Positions 32,538 to 40,925 of a stretch of DNA of 64,000 nt are shown piece after piece. The stretch is from an uncultured Prevotella sp. (lineage in GTDB: Bacteria > Bacteroidota > Bacteroidia > Bacteroidales > Bacteroidaceae), in contig CALUEX010000001.1 in NCBI GenBank assembly GCA_944319815.1, positions 183,331-247,330 on the forward strand, in the 5' to 3' direction. Numbering within the stretch: position 1 is the stretch's first letter; each line of letters opens with the position of its first letter. Made by a program: the position numbers and the translations under genes. The notes under the pieces were generated by a model, which made no database searches, was not told the origin of the DNA, and saw nothing but the letters and a program-made list of their open reading frames with translations.

Positions 32538-34349
32538 CTACAGTGACAGCAGTGCATCGACGAGGCGGTCGTTGTCGGCGGTGTCGCGGACGGACACGCG
32601 GATGAAGTTGCGTCCGCGCAAGCCGGTCTTCGAGTCGCAGTCTTTTATCATGATGTTGAACTTCGCCAACAGCACCTTCGACAGTTCGTGGGACGTGTAC
32701 TTGCCCGTTATTTCGCAGCAGAAGTAGTTGGCCTGCGACGGTAACACCCTCAGCCAGCCGACAGTTTGCAGCCGCCGCAGGAAGCGGGCGCGCTCGGCGG
32801 TGAACTTATGGCACGCCTCCGTGTAGTCGGCTTGGTACTTATTGTATATTTGCATGAAGAACTCGGCGAACGAGTTGATGTTCCAGATGCTCACGTCACG
32901 CTTTATCCGGTCAATCATCCCGTCGTCTGCCGAGGCGAGGATGCCCAGCCGCAAGCCCGGCACTCCATACGACTTGGATATGCTCTTCACAACGACGAGG
33001 TTGGGGTAGGCCTCGAGCACGGCGTCGTGGAGCAGCGTGTTGCGCTCGAAACCGTCGCTGAAGTCGACGAACGACTCGTCAACCAAGAGCTGTATTCCCT
33101 GTCCGTTGCACCACCGGCACAGCCTTAGCACGCCGTCAATGGGGATGAAGTTGCCCGACGGGTTGTCTGGATTGATGAGCAACAGGCGGCTGATGCCCTT
33201 GCCGGCGAAGAACTCCATCAGGTCGTCGGCCGTGTAGCTGAGGTCGGCATTGGCAGGGGTGAACGCCACGATGGCATCCTTGGGCAGCCTGTTGGGATAC
33301 TCTTCGAACGTAGGGTAGACAACGCCCGTCTTGCCCCCGGCGTGCTCCATGAGGCTCTTGATTAGCTCGGCGGCGCCGTTGCCCACGACGATGTGGCTGC
33401 GGCTGACGCCGAAGCACTTGCCCGCGAGCATCGAGTTGACGTACATCCCCGACGGATACTCCGTCAGCAGCGTGTCGAAGTTTGCCCTCATCTCGGCCTT
33501 CAGCTGGTCGGTAGGGAAGTAAGGGTTGACGAGATAACAGAAGTCGGTCATCTTCGGGAACCTCCAATGGCCACCGTAACGGTAGTTGTAGCGGCGCAGC
33601 ATCTCGTCGCCCTCGGCGAAGATGGTCTCCGCTATGTCGAGGTCTTGCACGTCGTCAATCTCATACCACTTCTCGTTCCCTATGGGCAAGGCCTTCAAGT
33701 CGCTGTTGTCGAGCAGCGTAATGACGCGCAACACCTGCTCGTAATACTCGTTGTTGCCCAGCGCCTTGCAGTATGCGTCGAGGAAAGGCACGTACTTGCC
33801 GATGGAGAACGGACGGCTGAACTTGTAGACGTTGACAGTCTTGTAATAGTCGTCGGCATCGTCGAAGCGGAACGCCTTTTTCGGCACGAAGTTCACGATG
33901 TTGCGCTCGCGGTCGATGCGCACCATCGTGCCGTCCATCCACGACTCGTACTTTGCTACGAGGGCGACGTTCGGGTGGCCGTCGGCCAAGGCCATGGGCA
34001 GCAGCCTGTCGGAGAGGATTAGGTCAGACTCGACGAGCAGCGTGTCGTCTTCCTGCAGCTTGTCCTTGGCCAGCCAAAGGGAGTAAATGTTGTTGGTGCG
34101 GTCGTAGACGGGGTTGTCAACGTATTCGATGGGCGTCGCCCCGCGGTATGCCTCGGCTATGTGGGCCTTCAGTTCGTCGCCCTTGTAGCCCGTAACCACT
34201 ACGATGCGCGCGAGGCTAAGCCCCGAGAGCTGCCCCAGCAGGCGGTCGATAAGCCTCGTGCCGTTGACCTTGACCATGCACTTCGTGTTGTCCTTGGTCA
34301 GCTGGCCAAGCCTTCGGCCCATCCCGGCCGCGAGAATTATTGCTTGCAT
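32538..34349 (-). CDS. Nucleotidyltransferase (LicC/PntC-like) fused to PLP aminotransferase
   Basis: 603 residues. Residues 1-245 are a sugar/choline-phosphate-type nucleotidyltransferase: ILAAGMGRRLGQLTKDNTKC at 5-24, YDRTNNIYSLWLA at 82-94, VESDLIL at 106-112 and WYEIDDVQDL at 228-237. Residues 250-603 are a class I/II aminotransferase of HisC/CobD type: NPDNPSGN at 393-400, VDESFVDFS at 423-431, and Schiff-base Lys459 in VVKSISKSYG with RLG after it. The fusion suggests that one protein makes an amine and activates a phospho- or phosphono-derivative with CTP for LicD. The substrate is unknown. The upstream leader contains a family B pair. Confidence 0.88.
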   Translation of the reverse strand: MQAIILAAGMGRRLGQLTKDNTKCMVKVNGTRLIDRLLGQLSGLSLARIVVVTGYKGDELKAHIAEAYRGATPIEYVDNPVYDRTNNIYSLWLAKDKLQEDDTLLVESDLILSDRLLPMALADGHPNVALVAKYESWMDGTMVRIDRERNIVNFVPKKAFRFDDADDYYKTVNVYKFSRPFSIGKYVPFLDAYCKALGNNEYYEQVLRVITLLDNSDLKALPIGNEKWYEIDDVQDLDIAETIFAEGDEMLRRYNYRYGGHWRFPKMTDFCYLVNPYFPTDQLKAEMRANFDTLLTEYPSGMYVNSMLAGKCFGVSRSHIVVGNGAAELIKSLMEHAGGKTGVVYPTFEEYPNRLPKDAIVAFTPANADLSYTADDLMEFFAGKGISRLLLINPDNPSGNFIPIDGVLRLCRWCNGQGIQLLVDESFVDFSDGFERNTLLHDAVLEAYPNLVVVKSISKSYGVPGLRLGILASADDGMIDRIKRDVSIWNINSFAEFFMQIYNKYQADYTEACHKFTAERARFLRRLQTVGWLRVLPSQANYFCCEITGKYTSHELSKVLLAKFNIMIKDCDSKTGLRGRNFIRVSVRDTADNDRLVDALLSL

Positions 34350-34419
34350 AAACGTATTTTGTTAGGATGGATGCCGGCAATCAGCCCATAGGTGTCTTAT
34401 CCGTTCGCCATTGGCCGCA

Positions 34420-34530
34420 CCCGCTTGTAGGGACGCTCGGCTCGAGCGTCCGGCAGTTTGCGGCGCAATGTTGTCATGATATGCACTTTCCAACTCGGAC
34501 GCTCGAGCCGAGCGTCCCTACAAGTGGGTG
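34420..34530. repeat. Family B palindrome pair (B5), GCTCGGCTCGAGC variant
   Basis: Two inverted copies (34420-34453 and 34494-34530), each CTTGTAGGGACGCTCGGCTC extended, with CTCGAG at the centre instead of GCACGG...CGTGC. Both arms carry the same changes, so they were probably copied or corrected together. Confidence 0.85.
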
Positions 34531-34564
34531 TTGGGCTGTTTGCTGACAATCGTTATTGTTCATG

Positions 34565-34572
34565 CAAAAATA
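34565..34572 (-). promoter_or_regulatory. -7 promoter box upstream of the nucleotidyltransferase fusion
   Basis: TATTTTTG on the minus strand fits TAnnTTTG; no -33 box. The leader would be ~210 nt and include the B5 pair. Confidence 0.35.
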
Positions 34573-34669
34573 CTGATTTTTATCGGTTTACGGTGCCTTT
34601 TTTGGCGTAAAACTTTCGTCGGTTGCGCCATGTGGCGCGCACAGTCAGCCCGCCGAGCGGCCCGCCTTG

Positions 34670-34803
34670 TGTAACGGCCTGGCTTTCAGTGCGTTGCAAA
34701 AGGGCATCTTTTGCAACGTAAAAGGGCACGTCTTGGCGCGTGAAAGATGCCCTTTTGCCACGCGAAACGTGCCCTCTTGCAACGGCGTTTGCCGTTAGGC
34801 GTA
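34670..34803. repeat. Family A 22-bp array (A9)
   Basis: Units starting GCGTTGCAAAAGGGCATC, GCAACGTAAAAGGGCACG, GCGCGTGAAAGATGCCCT and CCACGCGAAACGTGCCCTCT. Units 1/3 and 2/4 are inverse pairs, so two hairpin arrangements compete. The closing element GCAACGGCGTTTGCCGTT follows. Confidence 0.8.
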
Positions 34804-34936
34804 TTCTGTTCGGATAATTGTCGTAGCACGGCAAGGCATGCCTTAAACAGCAATACATGATGATAAATAATGTTAAAAATATGTAATATCTCGTTATTTG
34901 GTGTGCCTGCGCTTGCGCGTATGTAATAAAAATATG

Positions 34937-34944
34937 TACCTTTG
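34937..34944 (+). promoter_or_regulatory. Promoter of the rplM-rpsI operon
   Basis: TACCTTTG is a -7 match, with CTTGC about 20 nt upstream. Transcription would start near 34950, leaving a leader of ~137 nt. Confidence 0.6.
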
Positions 34945-34950
34945 CACGCC

Positions 34951-35062
34951 GATTATTATCGGGGGTACGCTTAGAGCCCCCAGGACGGAGTGTTAATAGT
35001 CGTACTTTTGGCCGAGTGCGACGGTTAGTGAATCGCCGTTCAACGAGAATTAAAAACGTTTT
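34951..35062 (+). ncRNA. Structured 5' leader of rplM, candidate L13 autoregulatory leader
   Basis: Three hairpins by eye: GGGGG/CCCCC (34961-34981), GTCG...CGAC around 35000-35022, and ACGG...CCGT near 35021-35039. Ribosomal protein L13 leaders are known in Bacteroidia, and the position directly upstream of rplM fits. Whether this matches the published consensus was not tested. Confidence 0.5.
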
Positions 35063-35086
35063 TTAGTAGTAATTTTAAAATTAGAA

Positions 35087-35548
35087 ATGAACACTTTAAG
35101 TTACAAGACTATTTCCGCCAACAAGGAAACGGTTAATAAGGAGTGGGTCGTAATCGACGCATCAGGCCAGGTTGTAGGCCGTCTTTGCTCCAAGGTAGCC
35201 AAGATTTTGCGCGGAAAGTACAAACCAAACTTCACTCCGCACGTTGACTGCGGTGACAACGTAATCATCATCAACGCCGCCAAGGTGGTGTTCTCCGGCA
35301 AGAAGGAGACCGACAAGGTGTACACACGCTACACCGGCTACCCCGGCGGACAGCGCTTCAACACACCCGCACAGCTGCGCAAGCACCCCTACGGAGCTGA
35401 CCGCATCATACGTCACGCCGTAAAGGGAATGCTGCCCAAAGGCCCGCTCGGACGCAGCCTGATGGGCAACCTCAAGATTTTCGACGGCACTGAGCACAAT
35501 ATGCAGGCCCAGAAGCCCAAGGCAATAGATATTAACCAGTACAAATAA
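35087..35548 (+). CDS. rplM: 50S ribosomal protein L13
   Basis: 153 residues. Conserved L13 features: WVVIDASGQVVGRLCSKVAK, GDNVIIINAAKVVFSGKK, YTGYPGG and AVKGMLPKGPLGR. An assembly-initiator protein of the large subunit. rpsI follows after 11 nt, the classic L13-S9 pair. A ~137-nt structured leader may allow feedback control by free L13. Confidence 0.98.
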   Translation: MNTLSYKTISANKETVNKEWVVIDASGQVVGRLCSKVAKILRGKYKPNFTPHVDCGDNVIIINAAKVVFSGKKETDKVYTRYTGYPGGQRFNTPAQLRKHPYGADRIIRHAVKGMLPKGPLGRSLMGNLKIFDGTEHNMQAQKPKAIDINQYK

Positions 35549-35559
35549 TTGAAGCGACA

Positions 35560-35946
35560 ATGGAACAAATCAATGCAATAGGTCGCCGCAAGAGTGCCGT
35601 AGCACGTGTTTACCTCACTGAAGGCACAGGCAAAATCACCATAAACAAAAGAGACATAACAGAATATTTCCCGTCAGGCATACTCCAGTATGTCGTTAAG
35701 CAGCCCCTCCAGTTGCTCGACGTTGCCGAGAAATACGACATCAAGGCTAACCTCGACGGCGGCGGCTTCACAGGCCAGAGCCAGGCCCTGCGCCTCGCAA
35801 TCGCCCGCGCCCTCGTGAAGATTAACGCCGAAGACAAGAAAAACCTGAAGGACCACGGCTTCCTCACACGCGACGCCCGCGTGGTAGAGCGCAAGAAGCC
35901 GGGACGCCCCAAGGCACGCAAGCGCTTCCAGTTCAGCAAGCGTTAA
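35560..35946 (+). CDS. rpsI: 30S ribosomal protein S9
   Basis: 128 residues. The start MEQINAIGRRKSAVARVYL and the C-terminal LTRDARVVERKKPGRPKARKRFQFSKR-type basic tail (split here, residues 102-128) are characteristic; the tail reaches the ribosomal P site. The mid-section GGGFTGQSQALRLAIARAL is conserved. Co-transcribed with rplM; a 203-nt structured gap then leads to rpsB. Confidence 0.98.
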   Translation: MEQINAIGRRKSAVARVYLTEGTGKITINKRDITEYFPSGILQYVVKQPLQLLDVAEKYDIKANLDGGGFTGQSQALRLAIARALVKINAEDKKNLKDHGFLTRDARVVERKKPGRPKARKRFQFSKR

Positions 35947-35949
35947 TGT

Positions 35950-36110
35950 TTGGCCGGCGCTGCCCCTTTGGGCGTGCGCAAGCCTCGCGTTTAGCATCCA
36001 AACCGGCGAGACCCGCCACCAGGGCGGTAATCGGAACAGCCACGGCGGCATGACGCCGCAGCGTTGGCAGCCCTACGGACGGTTACTTGTCGGCTGGTTC
36101 TAACAAAACT
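35950..36110 (+). ncRNA. Structured RNA upstream of rpsB, candidate S2 leader
   Basis: The rpsI-rpsB gap can form CCGCC/GGCGG (near 36016-36030), CGGCG/CGCCG (near 36045-36060) and a longer CAGCC/GGCTG closing stem (36068-36098). Such density of GC stems in front of rpsB, and no repeat of families A-E, suggests an autoregulatory leader. No known family was recognised. Confidence 0.4.
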
Positions 36111-36149
36111 AAAAGGAAAGTAAACAACAACAATTAAAAAAAGAACAAA

Positions 36150-36998
36150 ATGTCAAGAACTAATTTTGATATGTTACTCCAGGCTGGCTGCCACTTCGGC
36201 CACCTGAAACGCAAATGGAACCCCGCAATGGCTCCCTACATCTTCATGGAGCGCAACGGCATCCACATCATCGACCTCCACAAGACAGTGGCCAAAATCG
36301 ACGAAGCTGCCGACGCACTGAAGCAAATAGCTAAGTCGGGAAAGAAAATTCTGTTTGTAGCTACTAAAAAACAGGCCAAGGACATCGTGGCAGAAAAGGC
36401 TGCCTCGGTAAATATGCCGTATGTAATCGAGCGCTGGCCGGGCGGTATGCTCACCAACTTCCCGACCATCCGCAAGGCCGTGAAGAAGATGGCCACCATC
36501 GACAAGCTGATGAACGACGGCACATACTCTAACCTCTCTAAGCGCGAAATACTCCAGATTACGCGCCAGCGCGCCAAACTGGAGAAGAACCTCGGCTCCA
36601 TCGCAGACCTTACGCGCCTGCCTTCTGCACTGTTCGTTGTTGACATCATGAAGGAAGCCATCGCCATTAAAGAGGCCAAGAGGCTCGGAATACCCGTGTT
36701 CGCCATCGTTGACACCAACTCGAACCCGCGTGACGTAGACTTCGTAATCCCTGCCAACGACGACGCTAAGGACAGCGTGGAGGTTATCCTCAACGCTTGT
36801 TGCGCAGCCATCGCCGAAGGTCTCGAGGAGCGCAAAATAGAGAAAGCCGACGAGAAGGCTGCCAAGGAGCAGGCTGAGGCTGAGGCTATGGAGGACAGGC
36901 CCAAGCGCGCACGCAAGGCACGCAAGGACGCCGAACCCAAGGTTGAGGATGCTGCAACCGCAGATGAGGCAGCAGACGAGGCTCCCGCAGAGGCTTAA
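36150..36998 (+). CDS. rpsB: 30S ribosomal protein S2
   Basis: 282 residues. GCHFGHLKRKWNPAMAPYIF, RWPGGMLTNFPTIRKAV and PVFAIVDTNSNPRDVDFVIP are S2 signatures. The last ~55 residues are an alanine/glutamate/lysine-rich extension (KAAKEQAEAEAMEDRPKRA and on) beyond the folded core; such tails are common in this phylum. tsf follows after 42 nt. Confidence 0.98.
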   Translation: MSRTNFDMLLQAGCHFGHLKRKWNPAMAPYIFMERNGIHIIDLHKTVAKIDEAADALKQIAKSGKKILFVATKKQAKDIVAEKAASVNMPYVIERWPGGMLTNFPTIRKAVKKMATIDKLMNDGTYSNLSKREILQITRQRAKLEKNLGSIADLTRLPSALFVVDIMKEAIAIKEAKRLGIPVFAIVDTNSNPRDVDFVIPANDDAKDSVEVILNACCAAIAEGLEERKIEKADEKAAKEQAEAEAMEDRPKRARKARKDAEPKVEDAATADEAADEAPAEA

Positions 36999-37040
36999 TC
37001 CAATTTTGACTAACGTTTAAAAATATTAGAAAATACAACT

Positions 37041-38030
37041 ATGGCTGTATCAATAGCTGACATACAGAAAATCCGCAAGATGACCGGCGCCGGCCTTGCG
37101 GACTGCAAGAAAGCTCTCACCGAGAGCGACGGCGACTTCGACAAGGCAATCGAAATCATCCGTGAGAAGGGCCAGGCCATCGCCGCAAAGCGCAGTGACC
37201 GCGAGACTTCGAACGGTTGCGTGCTGGTTAAGGCCGTTGACGGCTTCGCCGCAATGATTGCCTTGAAGTGCGAGACCGACTTCGTTGCCAACGGAAAGGA
37301 CTTCATCGCCCTTACGCAAAGCATCCTCGACGCAGCCGTTGAGGCTAAGGTCAAGACTCTTGACGAGGTTAAGGCCCTGCCATTGAACGGCAGCACGGTG
37401 CAGGACGAGGTAGTTGCCCGTTCTGGAATTACCGGCGAGAAGACCGAGCTTGACGGCTATCTTTACCTTGAAGGCGACAATGTGTCGGTTTACGACCACA
37501 TGAACAAGCACTTGCTTTGCACCATGGTGCAGACCAACAAGCCGGCCGAGGAGCAGGCTCACGCCATCGCAATGCAGGTGGCTGCCATGAACCCGGTGGC
37601 TCTCGACGAGGCAAGCGTACCCCAGGAGGTTAAGGACAACGAGCTGAAAGTTGCCATCGAGAAGACCAAGGAGGAGCAAATCAACAAGGCTGTTGAGGCT
37701 GCCCTGAAGAAGGCTGGCTTCAACTTGTACATCGCCGAGAATGAGGAGCACATCAACGAAGGCATCATGAAGGGCAACATCACTGAGGCCCAGGCCGACG
37801 AGATACGCAAAATCAAGAAGGAAACGGCCGAGCAGAAGGCTGCCAATATGCCCGAGCAGATGGTTAAGAACATCGCCAATGGACGTATGGCCAAGTTCTA
37901 CAAGGAGTCTTGCTTGCTTAACCAGGAGTTCATCCAGGACAGCAAGATGAGCGTTTCAGACTACCTGCACGCTGCCGACAAGGAGCTTACGGTGGTTGCG
38001 TTCAAGCGCTTCACGCTCCGTGCCGAGTAA
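37041..38030 (+). CDS. tsf: Translation elongation factor Ts
   Basis: 329 residues. The N-terminal UBA-like domain IRKMTGAGLADCKKAL is diagnostic, with the core FAAMIALKCETDFVAN that contacts EF-Tu and a duplicated core region further on. It recycles EF-Tu-GDP. Last gene of rplM-rpsI-rpsB-tsf, ended by a strong terminator at 38073-38104. Confidence 0.98.
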   Translation: MAVSIADIQKIRKMTGAGLADCKKALTESDGDFDKAIEIIREKGQAIAAKRSDRETSNGCVLVKAVDGFAAMIALKCETDFVANGKDFIALTQSILDAAVEAKVKTLDEVKALPLNGSTVQDEVVARSGITGEKTELDGYLYLEGDNVSVYDHMNKHLLCTMVQTNKPAEEQAHAIAMQVAAMNPVALDEASVPQEVKDNELKVAIEKTKEEQINKAVEAALKKAGFNLYIAENEEHINEGIMKGNITEAQADEIRKIKKETAEQKAANMPEQMVKNIANGRMAKFYKESCLLNQEFIQDSKMSVSDYLHAADKELTVVAFKRFTLRAE

Positions 38031-38072
38031 GAAAGGAAAAATAATAGAATTTTTTTCATATTTTTGCACGAG

Positions 38073-38104
38073 GATGCCTGTCCGTGAGGATGGGCATCTT
38101 TTTT
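38073..38104 (+). terminator. Rho-independent terminator of tsf
   Basis: GATGCC pairs with GGCATC around a 14-nt loop, followed directly by TTTTTT. About 43 nt beyond the tsf stop. Confidence 0.85.
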
Positions 38105-38173
38105 GTTGGTTACGTGCCGTGTTGCGGTGTGCGCGTCTGCTTATGGCGGCATGGCGTCGTAGGTATTGGACTG

Positions 38174-38207
38174 AAAAAGGCGGTCTTCCTTGGTATGGAA
38201 GGCCGCC
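38174..38207 (-). terminator. Rho-independent terminator of the RNase H gene
   Basis: On the minus strand GGCGGCCTTCC pairs with GGAAGACCGCC (one mismatch) around a 7-nt loop, followed by TTTTT. It lies 65 nt beyond the RNase H stop, facing the tsf terminator. Confidence 0.8.
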
Positions 38208-38271
38208 TTCTGTATGTTCGTTGGGTAGTTCCTGTATGTTCGCAGGGCAGGGGAGAGTGTGTCGTGGCGTG

Positions 38272-38739
38272 CTATTTGCGGCCGAAGTCGGCAGGGATGT
38301 CGCCCCAGGCGCGCGTGTCCCATTGTATGACGGGCACGCGGAAGGGATGCGTGCGCAGCCAGTTCTCGGCGCGTGAGATGACGTCATGCAGTTGCGCCGT
38401 TTTCGCGTTATTCTCCAACTTGGTCTTGCACTGCATCTTCCTGACCCACGTTATCGCCGTGAAGCTGTCGCTGTAGATGGTCTTTTGCACTCCTTTCTGC
38501 TCCATTAAGGCCAGTGCGTGCACGATGGCGAGGAACTCCCCGATGTTGTTAGTGCCGTAAACAGGGCCGTAATGGAACACCTGCGCCCCAGTGGCAAGGT
38601 CTATTCCGCGGTACTCCATCTTGCCCGGATTGCCGCTGCAAGCCGCATCCACGGCCCACGCATCGGCCGAAACCTCGGGCGGAATGGGCAAAACGGTATC
38701 GTTTCGGTAATCAGGTGGATTGGTCAAATCGCGTTTCAT
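38272..38739 (-). CDS. rnhA: Ribonuclease H-fold protein (RNase HI-like)
   Basis: 155 residues. The acidic residues of RNase HI appear in order: Asp in WAVDAACSGNPGKMEYRG, Glu in NNIGEFLAIVHAL, Asp in IYSDSFTAITW and a final Asp in DTRAWGDIPADFG. It should remove RNA from RNA-DNA hybrids. The N-terminus has ~25 residues before the first strand, without a recognisable viroplasmin domain. It is downstream of argS across an 89-nt hairpin repeat. Confidence 0.85.
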   Translation of the reverse strand: MKRDLTNPPDYRNDTVLPIPPEVSADAWAVDAACSGNPGKMEYRGIDLATGAQVFHYGPVYGTNNIGEFLAIVHALALMEQKGVQKTIYSDSFTAITWVRKMQCKTKLENNAKTAQLHDVISRAENWLRTHPFRVPVIQWDTRAWGDIPADFGRK

Positions 38740-38828
38740 ATCAATCAGTTAAATGAAAAATGAATAATGAAAAATGAACAATCATCCTGCGATTATTCAT
38801 TTTTCATTATTCATTCATCATTCCTTTA
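38740..38828. repeat. Family E inverted repeat between argS and rnhA
   Basis: AATGAATAATGAAAAATGA and its inverse TCATTTTTCATTATTCATT surround a short CATCCTGCGA loop, forming a long AT-rich hairpin. Confidence 0.8.
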
Positions 38829-40646
38829 TTACATTCTCTCCGGCATTTCGATACCCAAGAGAGCCATGCCGTTCTTCAATGTCTTGGCCACGTTAGCTGC
38901 AAGAACCAGGCGGAGCACTTTCTCCTTGTCGCTTTCGGCGTTGAGGATGCTGTAGTCATGGTAGAACTGGTTGAACTCCTTGGTCAGCTCGTAGCAGTAG
39001 TTGGCTATGCCGCTGGGGCTGTAGTCCGTGCCGGCTTGGCGCACGGCGGCGCCGTATTCGGCCATTTTCTGGATAAGCTCGCTTTCCTTCTGGTTCACGG
39101 GATACGTGCCGTCGAGCGTCGCGGGCAGGCTGATGCCCTGTTCGGCGGCCTTGCGCATGATGCTGCGGATGCGCGCGTAGGTGTACTGGATGAACGGGCC
39201 TGTGTTGCCGTTGAAGTCGATTGACTCCTCGGGGTTGAACAACATATTCTTCCTTGCGTCAACTTTCAGGATGAAATACTTGAGCGCGCCCATGCCCACG
39301 ATGCGTGCAACGTTCGAGCGTTCCTCCTCGGTCATGTCGCTGAACTTGCCCAGCTCCTCGCTCGTCTGGCGCGCGTCCTTTATCATTTCGGCAATGAGGT
39401 CGTCGGCGTCAACCACCGTTCCCTCGCGGCTCTTCATCTTCCCGTTGGGCAGTTCCACCATTCCGTAAGAGAAGTGCACGAGCTCCTTGCCCCACTTGAA
39501 GCCCAAGCGGTCGAGCAAGATTGACAGAACCTGGAAGTGGTAGTTCTGCTCGTTGCCTACGACGTATATCATCTTGTCGATTGGGTAGTCTGCGAAACGC
39601 ATCTCGGCCGTGCCGATGTCCTGCGTCATGTACACCGACGTGCCGTCTGAACGCAGCAAGAGCTTCTGGTCGAGGCCCTCGTCCGTGAGGTCGGCCCACA
39701 CGCTGCCGTCCTCCTTGCGGAAGAAAAGTCCCTTCTCAAGACCCTCCTCCACCTTGGCCTTGCCTTTGAGATAAGTCTGCGACTCGTAATAGATTTTGTC
39801 GAAGCCAACGCCGAGTGCCTTGTAAGTCTCGTCGAAACCGGCGTACACCCAGGAGTTCATCTTCTCCCAAAGGGCGCGCACCTCCGGGTCGCCCTGCTCC
39901 CATTTCACGAGCATCTCGTGGGCTTCCTTTATTAGCGGAGCCTCGTCCTTGGCCTTCTTCTCGGCCTCCTCTTCGGCCATGCCGTCAGCTATGTATTGGG
40001 CTTTCAGCTCCTTCACCTCCTCGCGGTAGTGCTTGTCGAAGGCCACGTAGTAGTCGCCTATTAGGTGGTCGCCCTTCTTTCCGCTCGTCTCCGGCGTCTC
40101 GCCGTTGCCGTATTTCAGCCAAGCCAGCATCGACTTGCAGATGTGTATGCCCCTGTCGTTCACGATGTTGGTCTTCACCACGCGGTTGCCGTTGGCCTGC
40201 ATGATTTGCGCCAAGCTCCAGCCCAGCAGGTTGTTGCGCACGTGGCCGAGATGGAGCGGCTTGTTGGTGTTGGGCGACGAGTATTCTATCATCACCAGCG
40301 GAGCGTCCGCCGTCGGCTTCACCTCGCCGTAATGCTCGTCGGCGTTGATGTCGCCGAGCAGCTGTAGCCATGCCTGGGGCGACACCGTGAGGTTCAGGAA
40401 GCCCTTTACGACGTTGTACGACGCCACCGCCGGCTCGTTCTCAACTAACCAGCGGCCAATGTCCTCCGCCGTCTCCTCCGGCTTCTTGCGTGAAGTCTTC
40501 AGCAGGGGGAACACAACCAGCGTCAAGTGTCCCTCAAACTCGCGCTTCGTCTTCTGCAACTGTATCATCTTCTCGGGCACGTCCTGCCCGTAGAGAGCCT
40601 TCACGGCGGCGAGCGCCGAGCGGCTTATTTCGTTTGCGATATTCAT
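38829..40646 (-). CDS. argS: Arginyl-tRNA synthetase
   Basis: 605 residues. A class I synthetase: the HIGH motif appears as PLHLGHVRNN in SSPNTNKPLHLGHVRNNLLG, the KMSKS loop as GKMKSREGT, and the C-terminal anticodon-binding helical domain ends LAANVAKTLKNGMALLGIEMPERM (split, last 24 residues), typical of ArgS. Full length. A -7 promoter box lies at 40726-40733 with ~80 nt of AT-rich leader. Confidence 0.97.
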   Translation of the reverse strand: MNIANEISRSALAAVKALYGQDVPEKMIQLQKTKREFEGHLTLVVFPLLKTSRKKPEETAEDIGRWLVENEPAVASYNVVKGFLNLTVSPQAWLQLLGDINADEHYGEVKPTADAPLVMIEYSSPNTNKPLHLGHVRNNLLGWSLAQIMQANGNRVVKTNIVNDRGIHICKSMLAWLKYGNGETPETSGKKGDHLIGDYYVAFDKHYREEVKELKAQYIADGMAEEEAEKKAKDEAPLIKEAHEMLVKWEQGDPEVRALWEKMNSWVYAGFDETYKALGVGFDKIYYESQTYLKGKAKVEEGLEKGLFFRKEDGSVWADLTDEGLDQKLLLRSDGTSVYMTQDIGTAEMRFADYPIDKMIYVVGNEQNYHFQVLSILLDRLGFKWGKELVHFSYGMVELPNGKMKSREGTVVDADDLIAEMIKDARQTSEELGKFSDMTEEERSNVARIVGMGALKYFILKVDARKNMLFNPEESIDFNGNTGPFIQYTYARIRSIMRKAAEQGISLPATLDGTYPVNQKESELIQKMAEYGAAVRQAGTDYSPSGIANYCYELTKEFNQFYHDYSILNAESDKEKVLRLVLAANVAKTLKNGMALLGIEMPERM

Positions 40647-40725
40647 CTTTTTATAATTAAGAGTAATGAATTAAGAATTAAGAAAATATGACTTCGTTAT
40701 TTATGATGTTGCTTGTTATTGCGTG

Positions 40726-40733
40726 CAAAATTA
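40726..40733 (-). promoter_or_regulatory. -7 promoter box of argS
   Basis: TAATTTTG on the minus strand fits TAnnTTTG; no -33 box recognised. Confidence 0.4.
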
Positions 40734-40762
40734 CGAAAAAACGCCGACATACTGCGTTGATG

Positions 40763-40872
40763 CGCATAAAAAAGCCACCTTTTGCAATGTAAAAGGTGGC
40801 TTTTCGCACGCTAAAAGGCGGCAAATCGCAACGCAATTTGCCGCCTTTTGCATGGTGATTTGTAACGTGTTG
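40763..40872. repeat. Family A 22-bp array (A10)
   Basis: Four exact 22-nt units starting GCGCATAAAAAAGCC, GCAATGTAAAAGGTGG, GCACGCTAAAAGGCGG and GCAACGCAATTTGCCG. Units 1/2 (AAGCCACCTTTT/AAAAGGTGGCTT) and 3/4 (AAAAGGCGGCAAAT/ATTTGCCGCCTTTT) pair as two consecutive hairpins. Downstream of the AlkD-like gene. Confidence 0.85.
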
Positions 40873-40925
40873 TGTACCAGGTGGTTACGTTTCGCCTTGC
40901 CGCAGTTGTCTGATTGGCTCTCAAC

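Noticed and set aside
32538-34349. Standard phosphonate (2-aminoethylphosphonate) pathway
   Set aside because: No PEP mutase or phosphonopyruvate decarboxylase gene lies in the window, so the substrate is left open.
36236-36940. Minus-strand open frame of 234 residues opposite rpsB
   Set aside because: An antisense shadow of the ribosomal protein gene without recognisable features.
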